Both the position numbers and the translations under genes were made by a program. Below are positions 27,527 to 37,147 of a DNA stretch of 64,000 bases, piece after piece. The notes under the pieces are model-generated. The model worked only from the letters and a program-made list of their open reading frames with translations, was not told the DNA's origin and searched no databases. The stretch is from the NCBI RefSeq assembly GCF_001424705.1, contig NZ_LMRA01000011.1, positions 1 through 64,000 on the forward strand. The letters are read 5' to 3'. How positions within the stretch are numbered: the first letter of the stretch is position 1; the number at the start of each line of letters is the position of its first letter. The DNA is from Methylobacterium sp. Leaf465 (GTDB lineage: Bacteria; Pseudomonadota; Alphaproteobacteria; Rhizobiales; Beijerinckiaceae).

Positions 27527-28553
27527 TCCCATCGCGCTAATCCTGGCGCCGAGCGGACGGGACGCGCGCATCGCTGCAGCGATTCTGGCTGAGGTCGGCA
27601 TCGATTCACGGATCAAGGCGAACTTGGCGGACCTTGTGGCAGACCTCGATGTCGCGGCCTGCGCGGTGATCACCGAAGAGGCGCTCCTGCGCTCAGACCG
27701 ACGGGCGATCGCCGAATGGTCGGAGCGCCAGCCCCCCTGGTCCGACTTTCCCTTTATCCTGCTCAGTCATCGCGGCGCCTCACCCGACGAACGCTTGAAC
27801 GGCCTGCTCGGCAATGTGACCTTGCTGGAGCGGCCGTTCCATCCGGCGGTACTCGCCAACGCAGTGCGTTCGGCCCTGCGCGCCCGGCGCCGGCAGTGGG
27901 AGGTAGCGGCCCATCTGGACGAGCGCCAGAAGACTCATGAGCGCCAAGCCCTGCTGATTCGAGAGCTTCATCATCGTGTGAAGAACACCCTCGCCACGGT
28001 ACAGGGCCTGCTCGGCGCGACCGCGCGGTCCACCCACGATGTCGAGACGTTCTACCAATCGTTCTCCAACCGGATCGTCTCCCTGGGCAAGACCCACACA
28101 CTCCTCACGGAGGATTATTGGCAGACGGCCCCACTGCACGAGCTGCTTGAGAACGAGCTGAGCCCCTACAATGACGCCAAGAGCCAGCGCATCCGCCTCC
28201 AGGGACCGATGATCGAGTTGGCGGCCGACCTCGCCGTCCCGACCGGGATGGCGTTCCATGAACTGACCACGAACGCGGCCAAGCACGGAGCCCTCTCCGA
28301 ACCGGGTGGCCGGATCTTTGTCAGATGGGATGTCGTAGCGGGTGAGGCCGGACGGCGCCTAACCCTCGACTGGACGGAGTCAGGAGGGCCGGTGGTGACA
28401 CCACCGCAGCGCAAGGGCTTCGGCTCGACTCTGCTTCAGCGGGTTCTGGCACAGCAGTGCAACGCCGCCGTAACCATCGACTATGCAGAGAGCGGACTGC
28501 GCTTCCACATGGAAGCGCCGCTGCCGGAGGAACGGCTGGTCCCGAGCTACTGA
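27513..28553 (+). CDS. HWE/HisKA_2-type sensor histidine kinase
   Basis: 346 residues. The first ~120 form a receiver-like or ligand domain without a clear phospho-Asp (SDFPFILLSHRGA, then VTLLERPFHPAVLANAVRSA resembles the last receiver helix). A short coiled coil leads to the phospho-acceptor box LIRELHHRVKNTLATVQGLL, then the ATPase domain with FHELTTNAAKHGALS and GFGSTLL. No membrane span. Its start lies inside the end of the KaiC-like gene, so both proteins are coupled, as in KaiC-kinase pairs of other proteobacteria. Such kinases often feed the general stress response. No partner regulator is adjacent. Confidence 0.88.
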   Translation: MAQPDPIALILAPSGRDARIAAAILAEVGIDSRIKANLADLVADLDVAACAVITEEALLRSDRRAIAEWSERQPPWSDFPFILLSHRGASPDERLNGLLGNVTLLERPFHPAVLANAVRSALRARRRQWEVAAHLDERQKTHERQALLIRELHHRVKNTLATVQGLLGATARSTHDVETFYQSFSNRIVSLGKTHTLLTEDYWQTAPLHELLENELSPYNDAKSQRIRLQGPMIELAADLAVPTGMAFHELTTNAAKHGALSEPGGRIFVRWDVVAGEAGRRLTLDWTESGGPVVTPPQRKGFGSTLLQRVLAQQCNAAVTIDYAESGLRFHMEAPLPEERLVPSY

Positions 28554-28589
28554 GGAACCGCCGTCCGCGGGACCGCCGTCCCGACGCAT

Positions 28590-29282
28590 TCAGTCGAGGT
28601 AGTCTCCGTACTTCTCGACGTGGCGGGCGAGGCCCAGGCCGTGCTCGCGCACGAGACGTTCGGCGCGCTCCGCATCCCGTGCTTCCAGAGCCTGAATGAT
28701 CTCGACATGCTCCTTGATTGAGTTCGCCGCCCGGTCGCCCTGGCGCAGGGCCGTGTTCCGGATTCCGCGAACATGCATCAGCAGATTGCTGGTGATGTCT
28801 TTGATCACCTCGCAGCCGCCGAGCGAAATGATCTTCTGATGGAACCGGATGTTCGCATCCGAGTACTCGTCCATGTGATCGGTCGGGCGCCCCTCATAGA
28901 ATTCGGGGAAATGAATACGCAGGCAGCCGAGTTGCTCGTCGGTGGCATGCTCACAAGCGAGCCGGGCAGCCATGCTCTCCAGGGCCGACCAAGCCTGGAT
29001 CATCGCCACGATCTCCTTCTTCGACTTCTTGATCACGAAGACACCACGACGTGCTTCGAACCGGACGAACCCCTCCTGCTCCAGGACCGTGAGGGCTTCG
29101 CGGACCGGGGTGCGGCTGACGCCGAGATCCTGAGACAGCTTGCGCTCGTCGAGCCGGACCTCGTCGCGCTGGCTGTAAATGTTCATGTTGGTGATGGCTT
29201 CCTTCAGCGCATCGTAGGCAAGCGCACGCAAGCTCGACGTCGCGGCGAGCGGCTTGATCTGAAAGGTCGTGGACTCAACCAT
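28590..29282 (-). CDS. GntR-family regulator (FadR/FCD subfamily), probable oxalate regulator
   Basis: 230 residues. An N-terminal winged helix (DALKEAITNMNIYS, DERKLSQDLGVSRTPVREAL, EQEGFVRFEARRGVFV) is followed by an all-helical FCD domain with metal/effector-binding residues (DANIRFHQKIISLGG, then LMHVRGIRN and KEHVEIIQALEARDAERAE). Such regulators usually bind organic acids or acyl-CoA. It is divergent from oxc across 630 bases containing a palindromic TTGGTAT-type site that recurs in the other oxalate control regions. I infer it controls the oxalate genes, with oxalate, formate or a CoA ester as possible effector. Confidence 0.85.
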   Translation of the reverse strand: MVESTTFQIKPLAATSSLRALAYDALKEAITNMNIYSQRDEVRLDERKLSQDLGVSRTPVREALTVLEQEGFVRFEARRGVFVIKKSKKEIVAMIQAWSALESMAARLACEHATDEQLGCLRIHFPEFYEGRPTDHMDEYSDANIRFHQKIISLGGCEVIKDITSNLLMHVRGIRNTALRQGDRAANSIKEHVEIIQALEARDAERAERLVREHGLGLARHVEKYGDYLD

Positions 29283-29912
29283 GCTTACACCTGGAACGAT
29301 CGCTAGGACGCTGACGCGACGTCAATTTGATTAGGAACATGCCGAACCCGCTTCCGGAACACAAGGAAACCTTGGCGATTGAGCCGGGACACGATCTGAA
29401 TATCCCCCCTGCAACAACAACATAGCTACGTCGACTCACCAAGGCGTGACGACGAACGGTTGCTCGTATTCCCGGAAGCAATGATTTTCCCATTCGGGGG
29501 CCGCCTCGGAGGTGCTGCCGCTGATGACCGATCCCGGGCGCGAGCGATCCGGTCAGATCCGGTTTGACACTTGGTATTTGGTATGCCACCATTCTTGGAC
29601 TGACAACCGGCCGGTCGCGATTGGCAGCACTGCACCTAACACAATCCTAGAACCGGATCATCGCCCAGCGTACAATTATGCGAAGTGATCGATCGGCTGA
29701 AGACTGATTTACTCACGATTATACGCCTCATGGCTATATGAGTTGTCGAGAAATCCGACTGTGAGCCGCAGAGATCGTTGCGATCTGACTGATGCCTCGG
29801 CCGAAAACTCCGATCATTCCGGATTAAATTTAGTCCGACGCCCACCTCAAACGTTCGAAGACACTCAAAAATAGCGCGCCACCCAACAAGAAGCGCCCCA
29901 ACTGGAGGAAAC
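29283..29912. promoter_or_regulatory. gntR-oxc divergent control region
   Basis: 630 bases without a gene and clearly AT-richer than its surroundings, particularly 29640-29880. It holds the candidate operator and must carry promoters for both gntR and oxc. gacgtcaatt at 29318-29327 also occurs in the osmC/PAS control region (41743-41752). No terminator or riboswitch was recognised. Confidence 0.6.
29571..29588. promoter_or_regulatory. Candidate GntR operator upstream of oxc
   Basis: ttggtatttggtatgcca: a direct repeat of TTGGTAT whose second copy is part of the palindrome TGGTATGCCA. The same 18 bases occur at 41696-41713. FCD-type GntR proteins bind short palindromes of this kind. It lies in the divergent gntR-oxc region, 325 bases before oxc. 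Confidence 0.6.
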
Positions 29913-31697
29913 ATGATGGATAGAACCGCTGGCTCCGAATCCCCGCAGGCCGTCCATGACGTCGCCACCGGCGTTGGTATCACGTCCGATCATGCGGGCG
30001 AGCAGATCGACGGCTTCCACCTCGTCATCGATGCCCTGAAGCTCAACGGCATCACCAACATCTATGGCGTGCCCGGCATTCCGATCACGGATCTCGGTCG
30101 CCTCGCGCAGGCCGCCGGTATGCGCGTCATCTCCTTCCGCCATGAGCAACACGCCGGAAACGCCGCCGCAATCGCGGGCTTCCTAACCAAGAAGCCCGGT
30201 ATCTGCCTCACCGTTTCCGCGCCGGGCTTCCTCAACGGCCTGACGGCGCTGGCCAACGCGACCACGAACTGCTTCCCGATGATCCTGATCTCGGGCTCCT
30301 CCGAGCGCGAGATCGTCGACCTGCAGCAGGGCGACTACGAGGAGATGGACCAACTCGCTATCGCCAAACCCCTGTGCAAGGCCGCATTCCGCGTGCTGCA
30401 CGCCTGCGATATCGGCATCGCGGTCGCCCGCGCCATCCGCGCCGCGGTTTCCGGCCGTCCGGGTGGCGTCTACCTCGATCTGCCCGCTAAGCTGTTCAGC
30501 CAGGTCATGGATGCCGAGGCGGGCACCAAGTCACTGGTCAAGGTGATCGACGCGGCCCCCGCGCAGCTACCGGCCCCGGCAGCCATCACCCGTGCCCTCG
30601 ACGTGCTCAAGAGCGCCAAGCGTCCGCTCATCGTCCTCGGCAAGGGAGCCGCATACGCCCAGGCCGACGAGGAGATCCGCAACCTCGTCGAGCGCAGCGG
30701 CATCCCCTATGTGCCGATGAGCATGGCCAAAGGCCTCCTCCCCGACACCCATCCGCAATCGGCCGGTGCGGCACGCTCCCTCGTCCTCAAGGAAGCCGAC
30801 GTGGTCCTCCTGGTCGGCGCGCGCCTGAACTGGCTGCTCTCGCACGGCAAGGGCAAGACCTGGGGCGCCCCGGGCTCGAAGAAGTTCATCCAGATCGACA
30901 TCGAGCCGAAGGAAATGGATTCGAACGTCGAGATAGTTGCCCCGGTGGTCGGCGACATCGGCTCCTGCGTCACCGCCCTCCTCGACGGCATGGGCCAGAA
31001 CTGGCAGGCGCCCCCGACGGCCTGGACCGACGCGATCCGGACCAAGAAGGATGAGAACCTCGCCAAGATGGCCTCGAAGCTGAAGAAGAACTCGGCTCCG
31101 ATGGACTTCCACGGAGCGCTAGGCGCACTCCGGACCATCATCAAGGAGCGGCCCGACGCGATCCTCGTCAACGAGGGCGCCAACACCCTCGATCTCGCCC
31201 GCGGTATCATCGACATGTATCAGCCGCGCAAGCGCCTGGACGTCGGCACCTGGGGCATCATGGGCATCGGCATGGGGTTCGCCGTGGCTGCCGCCGTCGA
31301 GACCGGCAAGCCGGTCCTGGCGGTGGAGGGCGACAGCGCTTTCGGCTTCTCCGGAATGGAGGTCGAGACGATCTGCCGGTACGACCTGCCGGTCTGCATC
31401 GTGGTCTTCAACAACAACGGCATCTATCGCGGCACGGACACCGACCCCACCGGCCGCGATCCAGGCACGACGGTATTCGTAAAGGACTCGCGCTACGACA
31501 AGATGATGGAGGCCTTCGGCGGCATCGGCGTCCACGTCACAACCCCGGACGAACTCTCCCAGGCCGTCAACGCCGCGATGGACTCGGGCAAGCCCACCCT
31601 GATCAATGCGGTGATTGACCCGAGCGCCGGCACCGAGAGTGGCAACATCGGAAGCCTGAACCCGACGAGCACGGTGGTCCGCAAGAAAACCGCCTGA
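29913..31697 (+). CDS. oxc: Oxalyl-CoA decarboxylase
   Basis: 594 residues. ThDP-dependent enzyme converting oxalyl-CoA to formyl-CoA and CO2. The N-terminal domain has the catalytic Glu in [17 protein letters not shown] and [15 protein letters not shown]. The ThDP/Mg motif is [20 protein letters not shown] ending [11 protein letters not shown], the usual GDS...NN. The C-terminus ends with the SGNIGSLNP block. It has an extension of about 25 residues before the conserved start compared with the Oxalobacter enzyme as I recall it. GGAGG precedes ATG 29913 by four bases (ATG 29916 is an alternative). It opens an oxc-frc pair; a hairpin lies in the gap. Confidence 0.96.
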   Translation: MMDRTAGSESPQAVHDVATGVGITSDHAGEQIDGFHLVIDALKLNGITNIYGVPGIPITDLGRLAQAAGMRVISFRHEQHAGNAAAIAGFLTKKPGICLTVSAPGFLNGLTALANATTNCFPMILISGSSEREIVDLQQGDYEEMDQLAIAKPLCKAAFRVLHACDIGIAVARAIRAAVSGRPGGVYLDLPAKLFSQVMDAEAGTKSLVKVIDAAPAQLPAPAAITRALDVLKSAKRPLIVLGKGAAYAQADEEIRNLVERSGIPYVPMSMAKGLLPDTHPQSAGAARSLVLKEADVVLLVGARLNWLLSHGKGKTWGAPGSKKFIQIDIEPKEMDSNVEIVAPVVGDIGSCVTALLDGMGQNWQAPPTAWTDAIRTKKDENLAKMASKLKKNSAPMDFHGALGALRTIIKERPDAILVNEGANTLDLARGIIDMYQPRKRLDVGTWGIMGIGMGFAVAAAVETGKPVLAVEGDSAFGFSGMEVETICRYDLPVCIVVFNNNGIYRGTDTDPTGRDPGTTVFVKDSRYDKMMEAFGGIGVHVTTPDELSQAVNAAMDSGKPTLINAVIDPSAGTESGNIGSLNPTSTVVRKKTA

Positions 31698-31715
31698 GGC
31701 GCGAGACCTCGCCCT

Positions 31716-31742
31716 CCCCGGAGACGAACTCCGTCTCCGGGG
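31716..31742 (+). terminator. Hairpin in the oxc-frc gap
   Basis: ccccggagacg (31716-31726) and cgtctccgggg (31732-31742) are perfect complements around a five-base loop, 19 bases after the oxc stop. No T-run follows. It could stabilise the 3' end of oxc mRNA or partly end transcription before the downstream frc gene. Confidence 0.5.
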
Positions 31743-31892
31743 ACACGACACGCGCAGGCGGCCTCCCGGTGGGCCGTCTCGCATGCTCCGAAGATCGTGG
31801 TATCGGCACTGTGCTGCAGGAGAGCATCCTTCACCCGCCGTCGCCCGAACGGATGCCCGTGCTGACGTCTCCCGGATAGGTGAGCCTGTGCC

Positions 31893-33167
31893 ATGAAAGC
31901 CCTTGAAGGCGTCAAGATCCTCGACTTCACGCACGTCCAGTCGGGCCCGACCTGCACGCAGTTGCTAGCCTGGTTCGGTGCCGACGTGATCAAGGTCGAG
32001 CGGCCGGGCGTGGGCGATGCGACGCGCCAGCAGCTCCAAGACATTCCAGATGTAGACAGCCTCTATTTCACGATGCTGAACCACAACAAGCGCTCGATCA
32101 CCCTCGACACCAAGAATCCGAAGGGCATCGAGGTGCTGTGGCGCCTGATCGGCGAGTGCGATGTCCTGGTCGAGAACTTCGCTCCCGGCGCGCTCGCCCG
32201 GATGGGCCTGACCTGGGAGGCGATCCACGCCGCCAACCCACGCATGATCCTTGCCTCGGTGAAGGGGTTCGGCCCCGGCGCCTACGAGAACTGCAAGGTC
32301 TATGAGAACGTGGCGCAATGCGTCGGCGGCGCTGCATCGACCACTGGGTTCCGCACCGACATCCCGATGGTGACCGGCGCGCAGATCGGTGATTCCGGCA
32401 CCGGCCTCCACTTGGCACTGGGCATCGTCACCGCTCTGTACCACCGCACCCAGACCGACCTCGGCCAGCGGGTCGACTGCGCCATGCAGGACGGGGTGCT
32501 CAACCTCTGCCGGGTCAAACTGCGCGACCAGCAACGCCTAGAGCGTGGCCCCCTGCGGGAATACAGCCAGTTCGGCGAAGGCATTCCGTTCGGCGACTCG
32601 GTGCCGCGCGCCGGCAATGATTCCGGGGGCGGCCAGCCGGGCCGGATCCTCAAATGCAGAGGTTGGGAGACCGACCCGAACGCCTACATCTACTTCATCA
32701 CCCAGGGCGCGGTCTGGTCGCAGATCTGCGACGTCATCGGCGAACCCGCCTGGGCGACACATCCCGACTATGCCTCACCGAAGGCTCGCCTGCCGCACCT
32801 GAACGAGATCTTCACCCGCATCGAATCTTGGACGATGTCGAAGACCAAGTTCGAGGCGATGGAGATCCTCAATGCGCTGCATGTGCCATGCGGGCCGATC
32901 CTCTCCATGAAGGAGATCGCGGAGGACGAGTCCCTGCGTAGATCCGGTACGGTCGTAGAGGTCGATCACCCCACCCGTGGCAAGTACCTCACTGTGGGCA
33001 ACCCCATCCGACTCTCGGCCAGCAATACCGAGATCACGCGATCTCCGCTGTTGGGCGAGCACACCGAAGAGATTTTGACCGAGGTCCTCGGATACTCTGA
33101 AGCCGAACGTTTTGAGATTGCCGAGTCCGGGGCCATCGGCGTCGTCCAGAGGATCGCCGCCGAATAG
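31893..33167 (+). CDS. frc: CoA-transferase family III, formyl-CoA:oxalate type (paralogue 1)
   Basis: 424 residues, class III CoA-transferase that moves CoA from formyl-CoA (or another acyl-CoA) to oxalate. The start [20 protein letters not shown], the catalytic Asp at about residue 167 in IGDSGTGLH, and [12 protein letters not shown] are conserved. The flexible glycine loop reads NDSGGGQ (about 242-248), where the classical enzyme has GGGGQ preceded by NA. The second paralogue at 39704-40954 fits the Oxalobacter enzyme better, so this one may prefer another CoA donor, such as succinyl- or acetyl-CoA. It follows oxc by 195 bases with the hairpin in between and is probably co-transcribed. Confidence 0.9.
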   Translation: MKALEGVKILDFTHVQSGPTCTQLLAWFGADVIKVERPGVGDATRQQLQDIPDVDSLYFTMLNHNKRSITLDTKNPKGIEVLWRLIGECDVLVENFAPGALARMGLTWEAIHAANPRMILASVKGFGPGAYENCKVYENVAQCVGGAASTTGFRTDIPMVTGAQIGDSGTGLHLALGIVTALYHRTQTDLGQRVDCAMQDGVLNLCRVKLRDQQRLERGPLREYSQFGEGIPFGDSVPRAGNDSGGGQPGRILKCRGWETDPNAYIYFITQGAVWSQICDVIGEPAWATHPDYASPKARLPHLNEIFTRIESWTMSKTKFEAMEILNALHVPCGPILSMKEIAEDESLRRSGTVVEVDHPTRGKYLTVGNPIRLSASNTEITRSPLLGEHTEEILTEVLGYSEAERFEIAESGAIGVVQRIAAE

Positions 33168-33526
33168 GCAGTCTCCTCAACTCGACCTCTCTTCTCCCAA
33201 CTTGCGCGGCCTCGATCCCTCGACGCCGCGCTTCCCTTTAGAAGGATCATTTATCCGTCTCAACCGCAAACAGCAAAACACCGCTTCTGTTTCCGACGAC
33301 GACTTCGTTGTTTCTTTCGACGGAACTTCTGTCTTGTGACAGCCAGTCAGCGATCTTGATCACGCGTCCAACCTGCAGAGCCATATGGACGAGGATCGTG
33401 ACAAGAAAGGATGCGAGCACGGACGGTGTTTCGAAAACATATAGTGGCGCAACATTTCCTGTTGCATCGCAAATTCACAGTGGTGGTCAAAGATCTTTCG
33501 CTCAATCCGCACCATCGTATCTGCTC
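33168..33526. other. Intergenic gap between convergent frc and kinase genes
   Basis: 359 bases with AT-rich patches (about 33230-33330 and 33420-33480) and no protein-like frame. No strong terminator was seen. It separates the plus-strand oxc-frc unit from the minus-strand kinase-ABM-CBS genes. Confidence 0.5.
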
Positions 33527-35374
33527 TCAGGTCAAACGCCTCAGCGTTGTTTTCTCGCCCCAGGCTCCGAGGGTGCACGCTCCACTCACCTGCAGAGCTT
33601 CACTGGATCCTGCATTTGCTTCCGCTTGCCTGATGACCCCAAGGCCTGTCAGGACTCGGTGAACGACCGGGTCGGCTTCAGCCAGCGTCGGCACGAGACT
33701 GGTAAGTCGCCCGCTGTCGAGGCGCGCGAGGACACGGCCTGTGGCGTGATCGGCAAAGCGAATGGTGGTCATCCGGCGCAGGCAATCGCGCAGGAAACGC
33801 ATCTCCCCTGGCGCATCCCGGGGTGGAACGCCGCGATAGACCGCCTCGGGATTGCGGGCCTGAATGTTGATGGCCTGATACCGATCGATGTCGAGCAAGA
33901 CCTGAACGTCAAGAATGTTCATCACGCCATTCGCACCAAAAGCGACGGTCCGCGGAAGGCAACCCTCGGGTACACCGTTGTCCAGGAACTCGAAATGCAC
34001 CTCCTTGTCCGGCCGCAACACCCAGGTGAAGAACAACCGTGGCATGCCTGTGTAAGCTTCGACATTGTGCGCCAGTAGGTCTTCCACCGCCTTGTAGCGA
34101 CCGAACTGTTCGCCACGTTTCCAAGCCCGCTCGACAGTGGCATCCGGCGGCGTGATCATGAACTGCATGTAGACTTGGCGCCCGAAGCGCGTGAGGAGCT
34201 GGCTCCCAAGTTCGGTACCGGGATTGACTGCAAAACTGTCAAAGCGGAAGCGGTCGATGACGAGATGGGAGATCCGGCCAGCCTCAGCTTTCCGCGCCAT
34301 GTAGCCATCGAGCTTGCGGTCAATGATCTCGACCTCGTGTCCTGTCAACGGCCCGGCATAGCGCCGCGCTGACCCGAGACTGTCGTAATCCAACAGGAAC
34401 TTACGCCAGACATCAGGCGTGATGAGGGCGAAGTCGGACCAATTCAATCCCAGGGTCTCGACCAGAGCGCGCTGATAGGGACGGATGGTACTCTTGCCTG
34501 AGGCGGACGAGCCCTTCACGTTCAGGATGACAGGAGTGTCCTGCGGCTTAAGGCGCACGTAACCGCGCTTCGCCACCACTGCCTGCATCCAGGGCTCGAT
34601 CAGCGCGCCGAGGGCAAGACTACCATAGCCGTTCGACACGAGCGTGACGGCAAGCCTTCCGAGCAGTGACGGGTCACGGATGAGAAAGCCACGTCGACCG
34701 ATCAGACTCTCGACGACGCAACGCAGCGCGGCGCAGGCCGCCACGGCGAGAGCATCCTCTGCCGCGGCGACCCGCGCATGCCAGGCGTCAAGGTGATGCC
34801 AGACCTGATGTATAGGGTCCCGGCCAACGCAAGCAGAGCCGGAAGGTTTTGAGCTTTTCCGTCCGGTGCTGTGAGGCCAGAAACGACGCCAGAGAGCACC
34901 GCGCGGTGGCCACCCCTCGGCGGTGTGAAGGTACTCGCCCAATATTTTGTCGATCTGGCCATCGAGAAGTTCCGCGGCTGCGACCCGGATCTCCGCATGT
35001 CGCGCGGCGATCTCTCTGCCATGTTCGGCAATACCCTCGTTCAGGATGGCAGAGACGATGGCACGAAAATTTACCCCGAGATCGCCGTACGTCTGGCCGA
35101 CCGGAACGGAAAGATCAGCCATGACGCGGATCAAAACTTCGTGGACCACCAGCCGCTCAGGCCGGAAGCAGACAAGCGATGTCAATGGCAGACCACTGAC
35201 ATCGCTCAACTCATAGGCATCGTTGAGGGAGGTCTCGACGTTTTCCTCGCGGAAAACGGTAGCTAAGGGCAGGAGCGCGCGCGGAAGGCTCGACTCGATA
35301 CCCGGGCTCCAGGGCCCGTAACAGTCCGGATCGGCGCCGTCGCTTGCCGGACTCGCCAAGGCATGGATGGTCAT
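33527..35374 (-). CDS. P-loop kinase-like protein, zeta-toxin-like core, unknown role
   Basis: About 615 residues. The first 280 are mostly helical and unrecognised (LIGRRGFLIRD and DAWHARVAAAEDALAVAAC among them). A P-loop ILNVKGSSASGKSTIRPYQ at about 288 is followed by ALITPDVWRKFLLDYDS, then ISHLVIDRFRFDSF and MITPPDATVERAWKRGEQFG, the order found in zeta-toxin and related small-molecule kinases (P-loop, Asp/Arg substrate lid, LID arginines). The rest has no match I recognise. ATG at 35374 is preferred to the upstream frame start. It is the last of three minus-strand genes in the oxalate island. A function in oxalate metabolism is unproven. Confidence 0.6.
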   Translation of the reverse strand: MTIHALASPASDGADPDCYGPWSPGIESSLPRALLPLATVFREENVETSLNDAYELSDVSGLPLTSLVCFRPERLVVHEVLIRVMADLSVPVGQTYGDLGVNFRAIVSAILNEGIAEHGREIAARHAEIRVAAAELLDGQIDKILGEYLHTAEGWPPRGALWRRFWPHSTGRKSSKPSGSACVGRDPIHQVWHHLDAWHARVAAAEDALAVAACAALRCVVESLIGRRGFLIRDPSLLGRLAVTLVSNGYGSLALGALIEPWMQAVVAKRGYVRLKPQDTPVILNVKGSSASGKSTIRPYQRALVETLGLNWSDFALITPDVWRKFLLDYDSLGSARRYAGPLTGHEVEIIDRKLDGYMARKAEAGRISHLVIDRFRFDSFAVNPGTELGSQLLTRFGRQVYMQFMITPPDATVERAWKRGEQFGRYKAVEDLLAHNVEAYTGMPRLFFTWVLRPDKEVHFEFLDNGVPEGCLPRTVAFGANGVMNILDVQVLLDIDRYQAINIQARNPEAVYRGVPPRDAPGEMRFLRDCLRRMTTIRFADHATGRVLARLDSGRLTSLVPTLAEADPVVHRVLTGLGVIRQAEANAGSSEALQVSGACTLGAWGEKTTLRRLT

Positions 35375-35448
35375 GCCAGTAGACTTTGCATTCTGTGATG
35401 GTCCGAACGCACGAGATTCGAGCCCAGACCCCAATCCACCGCGGGTGC

Positions 35449-35730
35449 TCAAACGGCCTGCGGTTCCTCAATGACCTCCAGGCGAAGCTGGTACTCTTCT
35501 CCCCAAAGCTCCCCAGCTTTCTGGTACCACGCCGCATCGAAATACTCGCGACAGAGTACCTCGCCTGTCCAAATGCAGACAGCGATCAAGCGACCGTCAA
35601 TCACCTTGACGTGGCGACTGATCAGGCCGTTCGTGATACCAGTCGAGGGACACATGTCGATACTGGTCATCCCGTAGCTGTTCTCACCGCTGAAGATTAC
35701 CGGGCAGTCGAGGATTGCCAGGAAACGCAT
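35449..35730 (-). CDS. Small ABM/YdhR-like protein
   Basis: 93 residues, probably a dimeric ferredoxin-like fold of the antibiotic-biosynthesis-monooxygenase/YdhR type. The pattern SRHVKVIDGRLIAVCIWTGE, then REYFDAAWYQKAGELWGEEY and a terminal strand LRLEVIEEP is the beta-alpha-beta order seen in that family; the assignment is by eye. A good Shine-Dalgarno sequence (aaggagt) sits five to six bases before ATG 35730, which decides this start over the longer frame. It sits between the CBS gene and the kinase gene on the same strand. The substrate is unknown. Confidence 0.6.
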   Translation of the reverse strand: MRFLAILDCPVIFSGENSYGMTSIDMCPSTGITNGLISRHVKVIDGRLIAVCIWTGEVLCREYFDAAWYQKAGELWGEEYQLRLEVIEEPQAV

Positions 35731-36012
35731 GGGGATCACTCCTTTATCTTCTTCACCACCGACGATGTCAGATTGCAGAGGCGCCGAGCGGTGATGCGCG
35801 CCGGCATGCAAACGCCAGCCTCGCCTTGCCCTACCCGTCGTCGAGCGAGCTTAAAAATGTGTATTTAAACGCATCAAGCGTCAAGTTCTGCGCATTGTTG
35901 AAGGATCTGCGATCAATCCAACTGCTTTTGCATCGCACGATTTTGTATCAATCTGTGTAATTCATGAACATCACCAAGGGGATCGGGTCCGACCCCACCT
36001 CGGACGCTGCGA

Positions 36013-36420
36013 TTATACAGTCGAAGCGTGTGATGCATCTACAACACAATCCCAGATGCTCTGAATCGAATGAAGGCACATTCCATTCATGATCGCGATA
36101 TGGTTGGTTTTATGCGTGCAAAACAGTTGCAACCGATCGGCGAGCGGCGTCCGAACGTCGGCGGAGACGAACTCCGGCGTAGTCAGCATCCAAACCAAGC
36201 TGTCGAGCGTCTCCAGGCCCTCCCTGGCCATTACGCGAAAGATCTCACGATCGCTCAGTATTCCGATAAATGAACCAGTGTCGTCGCATGGGCCGTCAAC
36301 GACAATTAGCGCATCAACGTCTGGAGCGGCTAGAAGCCGAATTGCTTCCCGCACAGACCGATCCATACGAATATAGCGCACGCGGGAGGCTTCACTGCCA
36401 AGCTTCTGGCGCGCGCTCAT
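36013..36420 (-). CDS. CBS-pair domain protein
   Basis: 135 residues made almost entirely of two CBS motifs. The first reads MDRSVREAIRLLAAPDVDAL, then VDGPCDDTGSFIGILSDREI; the second includes VSADVRTPLADRLQLFCTHK, then TNHIAIMNG. Single CBS-pair proteins usually bind adenine nucleotides such as AMP or ATP and regulate a partner. An agagga ribosome site precedes the ATG. A TGGTATAC-containing site lies 43 bases upstream, resembling the oxalate operator. It heads the minus-strand group that runs on to the ABM-like and kinase genes, though gaps of 282 and 74 bases separate them. Confidence 0.75.
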   Translation of the reverse strand: MSARQKLGSEASRVRYIRMDRSVREAIRLLAAPDVDALIVVDGPCDDTGSFIGILSDREIFRVMAREGLETLDSLVWMLTTPEFVSADVRTPLADRLQLFCTHKTNHIAIMNGMCLHSIQSIWDCVVDASHASTV

Positions 36421-37147
36421 GGCACCGCTCCTCTGATCTTATGGCATTTTTCACTCGCGAGCCTGGTATACAAAATATTTTCTGTCAATGGGTGGGGCGA
36501 AATATCATGCCGGAATGAGAGACAGATCTGCTGCTTTGTCGTTTCAAACTCGCGAACCGGCTTTGAAGAATCTTCCCCGCCTGGATGGCAAACAACAGTT
36601 TTCGCCTATCTGCTTGCTGCACTGCGTCATCGCGCACCCGTCCCCAGTGCAGGACCGCAACTAAAACGATTGGGACATCACACAATGCTCACGTGCGGAT
36701 GCGCCGCCAGCATGTGCTTCGACCGGCACTATCGCGCATTAGGCGGCGAGGTAACTTCCTCTGCACATAAGCTTATCCGGCATCTGGGTATCGTCGAATA
36801 AGGATCCTTGCGTTTCGACGAGACGACACGCTGAGGTATCGCCAGGATTCAAATATCGTCTGCGCTCAGATCGCTGGTGCCCGTGCAAAGCAAGCAGATC
36901 GACCGCCTGGAAACACTAAGAGCGATCTCGCGGATGGAGCGAAACTACCAGCATTTGGCCACCACGCTGCAGTGCGGGATCGATTTCTCGGCAACCAACT
37001 CTTGACGATTGGTTCGCAGAGAGAGAGGCTGGTATTCCACATACCAAGCCGGCGATAAGTCCGGCGGTCAACGGCCCCTACGCTCAGCATCGGACGAAGA
37101 GCCGATCGCGTATCTCGTTTCATCAAGAGCCTATCGGAGGAAAAGCC
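36421..37147. promoter_or_regulatory. CBS-oxlT divergent control region
   Basis: 727 bases with no convincing gene. It holds the candidate operator at 37027-37050 before oxlT and a weaker tggtatacaaa at 36464-36474 before the CBS gene. The AT-rich block at 36430-36520 fits a promoter. A plus-strand stretch at 36890-37005 reads like the end of a transposase or another gene (RMERNYQHLATTLQ) but could not be placed. Confidence 0.5.
37027..37050. promoter_or_regulatory. Candidate GntR operator upstream of oxlT
   Basis: ggctggtat (37027-37035) and ataccaagcc (37041-37050) form an inverted repeat with a five-base spacer. The right arm in reverse reads TTGGTAT, the same half-site as at oxc and at the PAS-frc2/osmC region. 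It is 98 bases upstream of the antiporter start. Confidence 0.6.

Noticed and set aside
29640..29880. Possible riboswitch in the oxc leader
   Set aside because: The region is AT-rich but no conserved aptamer core or leader terminator could be drawn. A protein operator explains the control better.
36866..37020. Transposase C-terminus upstream of oxlT
   Set aside because: RMERNYQHLATTLQ on the plus strand hints at it, but no catalytic motif or ends were found.
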